From positions 1-49,618 of the forward strand of contig WRLA01000015.1 in the NCBI GenBank assembly GCA_009777825.1: a stretch of 49,618 bases of DNA, read 5' to 3'. This DNA comes from Bacteroidales bacterium (GTDB taxonomy: Bacteria > Bacteroidota > Bacteroidia > Bacteroidales > WRLA01). This document shows positions 32,391 through 38,609 of the stretch, one piece after another (the first letter of the stretch is position 1; each line of letters starts with the position of its first letter). The position numbers and the translations under genes were made by a program. Under the pieces are notes generated by a model that saw only the letters and a program-made list of their open reading frames with translations, was not told where the DNA came from and did no database searches.

Positions 32391-33326
32391 TCATTGATAT
32401 TTTTTTCTGTATTTAGTCTGCAAAGATACATCTTTTTTCGTCAAAACAACCATTATCCGTTTGGCTTTTTTAAATACTTTATTTGTCATGGCATCCAACA
32501 TTCGCCATACAAACGTCTTTTTCAGCAATAAGTGAAGCCGTAATTTCATCAATAACGTGTTGTTGAATAGTTTTATTTTAACCTCTTTTGTGGGAACTGT
32601 CGCTACGATTTGCTCTATTTTTTCCCTGTTGAACGAATGTAGATGGGCATTTCGGGGTGTGGGTCTGTTGCAATGGACGCAGAGGTTGTATTCTATGGGT
32701 TCGTTGTGGGGCGTCGTGATGATTAACTTGCCGCCGGGTTTTAAGATGTGTATCAACTTTTGCACAAACAGCGCGGGGTCGTAGAGATGCTCAATGATTT
32801 CCGACGCGACGATGGCGTCAAAGGTGTTCTCCCCAAACGGCAACCGATAGACATCGGCAACCACGGCGGCATGGTTGGACGCCGACGTCAACGTCATGGC
32901 TTTGGAGGCGTTGACAAACGAAACATCCAACGAAACCACCCTTTTCCCCGTAGGGACGAAATGTCCGGCAAACCACGCCGAGCCGCATCCCACATCCAAC
33001 AACAATGTGGCGTCGCGGGGAATGTTCTTCGCTATCATCTTCCTCAAAATGGTTTCTTCGGCGTTTGCCGACGGGGAGAGGTGCGGAGAACAGTAATCGA
33101 AGACCTCCGCATCGGCTTCATAATGGGCGATGTAGTCGAAACGGCTGTTCGACTTTGTGTGCAACTCGGTCGTAACATCCGCTGCCCTGCCTTCGGTGAA
33201 AACGGGAATCTGCCGACGCACCGGATAACTTTGTTTCGTTACGGCATTGCATAACAAACCGCCGTCATCTTCCAAAACATCCGAAGAAACCGGGTCTCGT
33301 AATATCTCTGTAAACCAACGCTCCAT
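32391..33326 (-). CDS. Class I SAM-dependent methyltransferase with Trm112-like N-terminus
   Basis: A 311-aa protein. Residues ~5-45 (LRDPVSSDVLEDDGGLLCN, YPVRRQIPVF) look like the Trm112/YcaR-type domain often fused to methyltransferases. The SAM-binding loop is TLLLDVGCGSAWFAGHFVP, then VVSLDVS, FDAIVASEIIEHLYDP and LKPGGKLIITTPHNEP. The C-terminal ~60 residues are basic. The substrate is unknown; methyltransferases of this kind often act on quinones, lipids or glycans. It is divergent from the first FISUMP gene, with paired promoter boxes between them. Confidence 0.87.
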   Translation of the reverse strand: MERWFTEILRDPVSSDVLEDDGGLLCNAVTKQSYPVRRQIPVFTEGRAADVTTELHTKSNSRFDYIAHYEADAEVFDYCSPHLSPSANAEETILRKMIAKNIPRDATLLLDVGCGSAWFAGHFVPTGKRVVSLDVSFVNASKAMTLTSASNHAAVVADVYRLPFGENTFDAIVASEIIEHLYDPALFVQKLIHILKPGGKLIITTPHNEPIEYNLCVHCNRPTPRNAHLHSFNREKIEQIVATVPTKEVKIKLFNNTLLMKLRLHLLLKKTFVWRMLDAMTNKVFKKAKRIMVVLTKKDVSLQTKYRKKYQ

Positions 33327-33345
33327 CTGTTTTACTTTTTGTCGG

Positions 33346-33353
33346 CAAAGGTA
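33346..33353 (-). promoter_or_regulatory. -7 box for the methyltransferase gene
   Basis: Minus-strand TACCTTTG matches TAnnTTTG, 19 bases before the ATG at 33326. Confidence 0.6.
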
Positions 33354-33364
33354 ATAAAAAATTC

Positions 33365-33474
33365 ACTATCTTTGCAGCGTTGAAATAAAATAACAGAATG
33401 CCATGGAAGATAGACACAAGACTGTTAGACACAAGACCGTTGGAGGTGCTTCCGGTGCGTGTGTCGTCATTGCG
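33365..33474 (+). repeat. 110-bp promoter/leader duplicate, copy 1
   Basis: These 110 bases differ from 35941-36050 at only 3 positions. They cover the promoter box, both candidate ATGs and the first ~24 codons, showing that FISUMP genes 1 and 2 come from a recent duplication of the whole 5' end. Confidence 0.9.
33367..33374 (+). promoter_or_regulatory. -7 box for FISUMP gene 1
   Basis: TATCTTTG matches TAnnTTTG, 28 bases before ATG 33403. Confidence 0.65.
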
Positions 33475-35886
33475 AGCGTAGCGAAGCAATCCAGCGTTAA
33501 TTGTCTGAACCATGATTTTCATGATTTAAGGATTGACAGGATTTTTATGCAATCCAATCATGCCCATCATTTAAATCACATTAAAATCACAGTTCAGACA
33601 ATTACCCATCGCATATCGCAAATTCTCCTCCTTGCCCTGAGCCTCGCCACGGCTTCGGCGCAGGAGGTGGCTTGGAAGAAGAACTTTGGGGGAAGCGCCC
33701 TTGATGCGTATTATGCTCTTGCTACTGTTTCCGATGGTGTTGTGGCAGTGGGAAATTCGGATATCAGCTCTTTCGGTACCGGCGACTGGGTGGGCGTTAC
33801 GGGAAAAGGCGGGCAGGATGCTATTATCATAAAATACGACCACAGCGGCAATGTGGCATGGAACAAGCATTTTGGTGGCAGTAGCTCTGATATTTATTAC
33901 GCCGTTACTACTATTTCCGATGGCGTCGTGGCGGTGGGATGGTCAATTTCCGGCTCTTTCGGCAACGGCGACTGGACGGGCGTTCTGGGAAAAGGCGGCA
34001 ATGATGCTATTATTGTAAAGTACGACAACGACGGCGAGGTGGTATGGAAAAAGAACTTTGGCGGAAGCGACAGTGACTTGTATTGGGCTGTTACGGCTGT
34101 TGCCGATGGCATCGTGGCTGTGGGATATTCATGGGCGAACTCTTTTGGTTCCGGCGACTGGGCAGGCGTTTCGGGAAAAGGCGCTACGGATGCCATCATT
34201 GTAAAATATGACAACAACGGCAATGTAGTATGGAAAAAGAATTTTGGCAGTGGCGGCAATGATTATTATCAAGCCGTTGCTACTGTTTCCGATGGCATCG
34301 TGGCTGTGGGATATTCAACAGCCGGCTCTTTCGGCACCGGCGACTGGATGGGCATTTCGGGAAAAGGTAGCTCTGATGCTATTATTGTGAAATACGACCA
34401 CAGCGGCGATGTGGTATGGAAAAAGAACTTTGGCGGAAGCGGCAGTGACTTGTATTGGGCTGTTACGGCTGTTGCCGATGGCATTGCGGCTGTGGGATAT
34501 TCTCAAGCCAGCTCTTTCGGCACCGGCGACTGGACGGGCGTTACAGGAAAAGGCGGCGATGACGCTATTATCGTAAAATACGACAATGACGGCGATGTGA
34601 TGTGGAAAAAGAATTTTGGCGGAAGCGGTATTGATGGGTATAATGCCGTTACGGATGTTTCCGATGGCATCGTGGCTGTGGGATATTCAACAGCCGGTTC
34701 TTTCGGCACCGGCGACTGGACGGGCGTGACGGGAAAAGGCTTCGAGGATGCTATTATTGTAAAATATGACAACAACGGCGACATAGAATGGAAAAAGAAT
34801 TTTGGCGGCAACGACGCTAATGTTTATCAAGCCATTACGACTGTTTCTGATGCCGTAGTGGCAGCGGGAATTTCATCTCTGAACGCTTTCGGCAATGGCG
34901 ACTGGGAGGGCATTCCAGGAAAAGGCGACGATGACGCCATCATCGTGAAATATTTTGACAGTCCCCCCTCCGCCGCCGTCGCCACGCACGCCGACTTCTC
35001 CTGCCCCGGAGAGGTCGTCGTAACCTACGACTTGGAGAGCGACCTGCCCGTGGACGTTACCCTCTACTACAGTCCCAACCAGTGCGACTGGTTAGAGGCA
35101 ATCACCGTAACCGGCGACCTCTTCGCCCAAACCACCGGCACCGGCAAAACCATCACCTGGTACAACTACAACGACAACGTGCGCTATGGCAAGTTCTTCT
35201 TTAAGGTGGAAGCGCCGGAGCAGTGCGTGCCGGACTGTGTGATGATAAACGGCGTCTGCTGGGCAACACGCAACTTAGACGTGGGCGGCGGGTTTGTGGC
35301 AAGTTCCCAAGAATACGGGGCATATTTTCAGTGGGGACGCAAGTCCGACGGGCATGAAGACAGTAGCAGTCCAACCGTCACGGGTCCCATATCCGGCGGG
35401 GACTTGGACGGCGACGGGCAGCCTGCCGGAAGTTATATCGGGAAGTTTATAGCAAACAATCCTTCCCCTTACGACTGGCGCACCCCTTCAGACAATTTTC
35501 TCTGGGACGCCGGCACATACAACGCGCCCATAAAAACCGTCAACGACCCCTGTCCCTGCGGCTGGCGCCTGCCGACACTGGAAGAACTGAACAGTTTAAT
35601 TGACCTAACTTATGTAAAACGCAACTGGATCCCCCAAAATGGCGTTTACGGACTCCTTTTCACCGACAACAACACAAACAACACCATCTTCCTTCCCGCC
35701 GGCGGCCACCGCGACAACACCGGTGGCGGGTTTAGCAACGTCGGCACGCAGGGGTCTTATTGGAGCAGCGGCATTTCCAATGTCGTCTCATATTCCCGCG
35801 GTTTGTATTTTGCCAGCGGTTTCTGTATCACGGGTCAAGACCACGTCCGATCATCCGGCTACAGCATTCGTTGCGTGGCGGAGTAG
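33403..35886 (+). CDS. Secreted seven-repeat propeller protein with FISUMP domain, paralogue 1
   Basis: An 827-aa protein. A basic N-terminal extension encoded by dispersed repeats is followed by a signal peptide (ISQILLLALSLATASAQ, ending near residue 87). Seven tandem ~62-residue units each begin WKKNFGG-like and contain DGIVAVG, SFGTGDW and DAIIVKYDN; seven units fit a beta-propeller. A disulfide-rich linker domain follows (DFSCPGEVVVTYDL, CDWLEAI). The last ~190 residues are the FISUMP domain (INGVCWATRNLDVGGG, CPCGWRLPT, final GYSIRCVAE). It should be surface exposed, probably binding or adhesive. ATG 33547 would shorten the leader. Confidence 0.85.
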   Translation: MEDRHKTVRHKTVGGASGACVVIASVAKQSSVNCLNHDFHDLRIDRIFMQSNHAHHLNHIKITVQTITHRISQILLLALSLATASAQEVAWKKNFGGSALDAYYALATVSDGVVAVGNSDISSFGTGDWVGVTGKGGQDAIIIKYDHSGNVAWNKHFGGSSSDIYYAVTTISDGVVAVGWSISGSFGNGDWTGVLGKGGNDAIIVKYDNDGEVVWKKNFGGSDSDLYWAVTAVADGIVAVGYSWANSFGSGDWAGVSGKGATDAIIVKYDNNGNVVWKKNFGSGGNDYYQAVATVSDGIVAVGYSTAGSFGTGDWMGISGKGSSDAIIVKYDHSGDVVWKKNFGGSGSDLYWAVTAVADGIAAVGYSQASSFGTGDWTGVTGKGGDDAIIVKYDNDGDVMWKKNFGGSGIDGYNAVTDVSDGIVAVGYSTAGSFGTGDWTGVTGKGFEDAIIVKYDNNGDIEWKKNFGGNDANVYQAITTVSDAVVAAGISSLNAFGNGDWEGIPGKGDDDAIIVKYFDSPPSAAVATHADFSCPGEVVVTYDLESDLPVDVTLYYSPNQCDWLEAITVTGDLFAQTTGTGKTITWYNYNDNVRYGKFFFKVEAPEQCVPDCVMINGVCWATRNLDVGGGFVASSQEYGAYFQWGRKSDGHEDSSSPTVTGPISGGDLDGDGQPAGSYIGKFIANNPSPYDWRTPSDNFLWDAGTYNAPIKTVNDPCPCGWRLPTLEELNSLIDLTYVKRNWIPQNGVYGLLFTDNNTNNTIFLPAGGHRDNTGGGFSNVGTQGSYWSSGISNVVSYSRGLYFASGFCITGQDHVRSSGYSIRCVAE
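33465..33496. repeat. CGTCATTGCGAGCGTAGCGA repeat inside a gene leader
   Basis: Starts CGTCATTGCGAG and ends CAATCCAGCG; the reverse complement of the family seen at 26632-26663. It is read in frame as VVIASVAKQSS in the N-terminal extension of FISUMP gene 1 and is followed after 2 bases by the element at 33499. Confidence 0.8.
33499..33603. repeat. GTCTGAAC-type 105-bp element with 12-bp terminal inverted repeats
   Basis: The ends are AATTGTCTGAAC and GTTCAGACAATT, perfect 12-bp inverted repeats, with TGATTTT/AAAATCA complementarity continuing inward. No transposase is present, so it resembles a MITE-like element. Half copies lie at 35886-35916, 36146-36191, 38537-38560, 41012-41045, 41363-41405 and 41783-41825. 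It is read in frame through the FISUMP gene 1 leader. Confidence 0.85.
33673..34950 (+). repeat. Tandem ~186-bp coding repeats (7 units), gene 1
   Basis: Seven in-frame units each starting at a WKKNFGG-like codon run (first at 33673, next at 33859). Units differ by scattered changes, mostly in the residues just after the GG and around the SFG turn. Confidence 0.9.
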
Positions 35887-35940
35887 TCTGAACGATGATT
35901 TTAATGTGATTTTAATGATAGACATGAAAGAATAAAATTT

Positions 35941-36050
35941 ACTACCTTTGCAGCGTTGAAATAAAATAACAGAATGCCATGGAAGATAGACACAAGACTG
36001 TTAGACACAAGACCGTTGGAAGCGCTTCCGGTGCGTGTGTCGTCATTGCG
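35941..36050 (+). repeat. 110-bp promoter/leader duplicate, copy 2
   Basis: A 107/110 match to 33365-33474. After this point gene 1 carries the CGTCATTGCGAG element and gene 2 the CGTCATTGCGGG element, so the two leaders diverge exactly inside a repeat family. Confidence 0.9.
35943..35950 (+). promoter_or_regulatory. -7 box for FISUMP gene 2
   Basis: TACCTTTG matches TAnnTTTG, 28 bases before ATG 35979, the same spacing as gene 1. Confidence 0.65.
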
Positions 36051-38513
36051 GGCTTGACCCGCAATCTCCCGAAAACAACGGGATTGCGGGTCAAGCCCGC
36101 AATGACGGGACGGGGGAATAGCAACGTGAATCCGAAGGATTCAAATCATGCCCATCATTTAAATCACATTAAAATCACAGTTCAGACAATTACCCATCGC
36201 ACCTCCCCCTGCCCCCTCCAAAGGAGGGGGGGCGCACATCGCAAGTCGCACATCGCACATCGCATATCGCAAATCCTCGTTTTGACGCTGAGCCTTGCCA
36301 CGGCTTCGGCGCAGGAGGTGGCTTGGAAGAAGAACTTTGGGGGGAATGGCACGGATGGGTATTATGCCGTTACGGCTGTTTCCGATGGCATTGTGGCGGT
36401 GGGTTCGTCGGCTGCTTTCGGCGCCGGCGACTGGGCGGGTGTTACGGGAAATGGCGGCGATGACGCCATTATTGTAAAGTACAACAACAGTGGTGGTGTG
36501 GAATGGAAACAAAACTTTGGGGGTAGCGCCCCCGATGTGTATAATGCCGTTACGGTTGTTTCCGATGGTATTGTGGCGGCGGGATATGCCTTTATTTTCG
36601 GCGACGGTGACTGGATGGGTGTTACGGGACAAGGCTATGAGGACGCTATTATGGTAAAATACGACAACGCTGGCAATGTGGTATGGAAAAAAAACTTTGG
36701 CGGTAGCGCCTCTGATGTGTATAATGCCGTTACTACTGTTTCCGATGGCATTGTGGCGGTGGGTTCGTCGGCTGCTTTCGGCAACGGCGACTGGACGGGT
36801 ATTACGGGAAACGGCAGCGATGACGCCATCATTGTAAAGTACAACAACGACGGCAATGTGGTCTGGAAAAAGAATTTTGGCGGGAGCAGTGAAGACATCT
36901 ATTATGCCGTTACAACTGTTTCCGATGGCGTCGTGGCGGCAGGATATTCGCATTCTAACTCTTTCGGCAACGGCGACTGGACGGGTGTTACAGGGAAAGG
37001 CAGCGCCGACGCTATTATTGTAAAATATGACCACAATGGCGATGTGGTTTGGAAAAAGAATTTCGGTGGAAGCAATACTGATTATTATTATACCGTTATG
37101 ACTGTTTCCGATGGTATCGTGGCAGGAGGCAATTCATATTTCACTTCTTTCGGCAACGGCGACTGGGCAGGCGTTACAGGACAAGGCAGCGATGATGCTA
37201 TTATGGTAAAGTACGACCACAGTGGCGATGTGGTATGGAAAAAGAACTTCGGCGGCGGTAGCGCTGATTCTTATAGATCCATGACTACTGTTTTCGATGG
37301 CATCGTGGCAACAGGATATTCATATTTCGGGTCTTTCGGCAATGGCGACTGGGCAGGTTTTACGGGAAATGGCGGCTTTGATGCTATTATTGTAAAGTAC
37401 AACCACAGCGGCGATGTGATATGGAAAAAGAACTTCGGCGGTAACGACATTGATTATTATTTTGCTGTTACTACTGTCCCCGATGGCATCGTGGCAGCGA
37501 ATTATTCGGGTCCCACCTCTTTCGGCAATGGCGACTGGGCAGGTTTTACGGGAAATGGCGGCGGGGACGCCATCATCGTGAAATATTTTGACACTCCCCC
37601 CTCCGTCGCCGTCGCCACGCAAGCCGACTTCTCCTGCCCCGGAGAGGTCGTCGTAACCTACGACTTAGTCAGCGACCTGCCCGTGGACGTTACCCTCTAC
37701 TACAGCCCCAACCAGTGCGACTGGTTAGAGGCAATCTCCGTAACCGGCGACCTCTTCGCCCAAACCACCGGCACCGGCAAAACCATCACCTGGTACAACT
37801 ACGACGACAATGTGCGCTATGGCAAGTTCTTCTTTAAAGTGGAAGCACCGGATCAGTGCGTGCCGGACTGTGTGATGATAAATGGCGTCTGCTGGGCAAC
37901 ACGCAACCTGGACGTGGGCGGCGGGTTTGTGGACAATTTCGAAGACTATGGCGCATATTTTCAATGGGGACGCAAATCCGACGGGCATGAGGACAGTAGC
38001 AGTCCAACCGTCACGGGTCCCATATCCGGCGGGGACTTGGACGGCGATGGGCAGCCTGCCGGGAGTTACATAGGGAAGTTTATAACAGGTGATTCTTCCC
38101 CTTACGACTGGCGTACCCCACAAGACGGTACCCTCTGGAACGCCGGCACAGAAAGCGCTCCCGAAAAAACCGTCAACGACCCCTGTCCTTGCGGCTGGCG
38201 GGTGCCAACGAAAGCAGACTTTGACAAGTTAGTAAATGAAACTTATGTAACGTGGCTATGGACTACGAAAAATGGAGTTAATGGCTATCTTCTTACCGAC
38301 AACGCCACCAACGCCTCTCTCTTTCTCCCCGCCGCCGGCTACCGCAACAGCAACAATGGCGCGCTCTACAACGCCGGCACGGCCGGGCACTACTGGAGCA
38401 GTACTCCTAACGGTAGCTACGCTTTCTACTTGTACTTCTACAGCGGCAACTTCTACGTGAACAACAGCAACAACAGGGCGAACGGCTTCAGTGTCCGTTG
38501 CGTGGCGGAGTAG
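35979..38513 (+). CDS. Secreted seven-repeat propeller protein with FISUMP domain, paralogue 2
   Basis: An 844-aa paralogue of the preceding gene. The N-terminal extension is ~110 residues and is encoded by at least four different repeat elements that all stay in frame. After the in-frame ATG at 36102 there is no further ATG before the signal peptide (HRISQILVLTLSLATASAQ). Seven ~60-residue WKKNFGG units follow, then the Cys-containing linker domain and the FISUMP domain (INGVCWATRNLDVGGGF, CPCGWRVPT, end GFSVRCVAE). The C-terminal ~40 residues are Asn/Tyr/Ser-rich and differ strongly from the other two copies. The stop codon lies inside a 28-bp palindrome. Confidence 0.85.
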   Translation: MEDRHKTVRHKTVGSASGACVVIAGLTRNLPKTTGLRVKPAMTGRGNSNVNPKDSNHAHHLNHIKITVQTITHRTSPCPLQRRGGAHRKSHIAHRISQILVLTLSLATASAQEVAWKKNFGGNGTDGYYAVTAVSDGIVAVGSSAAFGAGDWAGVTGNGGDDAIIVKYNNSGGVEWKQNFGGSAPDVYNAVTVVSDGIVAAGYAFIFGDGDWMGVTGQGYEDAIMVKYDNAGNVVWKKNFGGSASDVYNAVTTVSDGIVAVGSSAAFGNGDWTGITGNGSDDAIIVKYNNDGNVVWKKNFGGSSEDIYYAVTTVSDGVVAAGYSHSNSFGNGDWTGVTGKGSADAIIVKYDHNGDVVWKKNFGGSNTDYYYTVMTVSDGIVAGGNSYFTSFGNGDWAGVTGQGSDDAIMVKYDHSGDVVWKKNFGGGSADSYRSMTTVFDGIVATGYSYFGSFGNGDWAGFTGNGGFDAIIVKYNHSGDVIWKKNFGGNDIDYYFAVTTVPDGIVAANYSGPTSFGNGDWAGFTGNGGGDAIIVKYFDTPPSVAVATQADFSCPGEVVVTYDLVSDLPVDVTLYYSPNQCDWLEAISVTGDLFAQTTGTGKTITWYNYDDNVRYGKFFFKVEAPDQCVPDCVMINGVCWATRNLDVGGGFVDNFEDYGAYFQWGRKSDGHEDSSSPTVTGPISGGDLDGDGQPAGSYIGKFITGDSSPYDWRTPQDGTLWNAGTESAPEKTVNDPCPCGWRVPTKADFDKLVNETYVTWLWTTKNGVNGYLLTDNATNASLFLPAAGYRNSNNGALYNAGTAGHYWSSTPNGSYAFYLYFYSGNFYVNNSNNRANGFSVRCVAE
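36041..36107. repeat. CGTCATTGCGGGCTTGACCC inverted-repeat element
   Basis: A perfect 26-bp inverted repeat (36041-36066 and 36082-36107) around a 15-base spacer. It lies inside the coding leader of FISUMP gene 2. A second, slightly degenerate copy is at 41493-41560. Confidence 0.9.
36129..36191. repeat. GAATCC hairpin plus right half of a GTCTGAAC element
   Basis: GAATCCGAAGGATTC is a short hairpin. It is followed by the same right-half sequence as 33556-33603 ending in GTTCAGACAATT. The left half of the element is missing, replaced by the hairpin and the preceding CGTCATTGCGGG element. Confidence 0.7.
36202..36232. repeat. CCTCCCCCTGCCCCCTCC / GGAGGGGG inverted repeat
   Basis: A G+C-rich imperfect hairpin between the half GTCTGAAC element and a CGCACAT tandem run, again read through in frame by FISUMP gene 2. 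Confidence 0.6.
36324..37580 (+). repeat. Tandem ~180-bp coding repeats (7 units), gene 2
   Basis: Seven in-frame WKKNFGG-type units. Several are shorter than in gene 1 because the segment before FG..GDW is shorter (for example VGSSAAFGNGDW). Confidence 0.9.
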
Positions 38514-38537
38514 AGACGTTGCGCGCAACGTCTCTAC
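38510..38537. repeat. 28-bp perfect palindrome overlapping a stop codon
   Basis: GTAGAGACGTTGCG followed by its exact reverse complement. The TAG at 38511-38513 is the stop of FISUMP gene 2. An identical 28-mer is at 41432-41459. It could fold into a strong hairpin, but no T-run follows, so a terminator role is unproven. Confidence 0.9.
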
Positions 38538-38586
38538 AATGATTTTAAAATGATTTTAATGATAGACATGAAAGAATAAAAATTTG

Positions 38587-38594
38587 TACCTTTG
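38587..38594 (+). promoter_or_regulatory. -7 box for FISUMP gene 3
   Basis: TACCTTTG matches TAnnTTTG, followed by GCAGCG as in genes 1 and 2, 15 bases before ATG 38610. Confidence 0.65.
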
Positions 38595-38609
38595 CAGCGT
38601 CGAAATAAA

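Noticed and set aside
38510..38560. Rho-independent terminator after FISUMP gene 2
   Set aside because: The 28-bp palindrome would form a strong hairpin, but the following bases (AATGATTTTAAAATG) are not a continuous T-run, and the same palindrome occurs away from gene ends.
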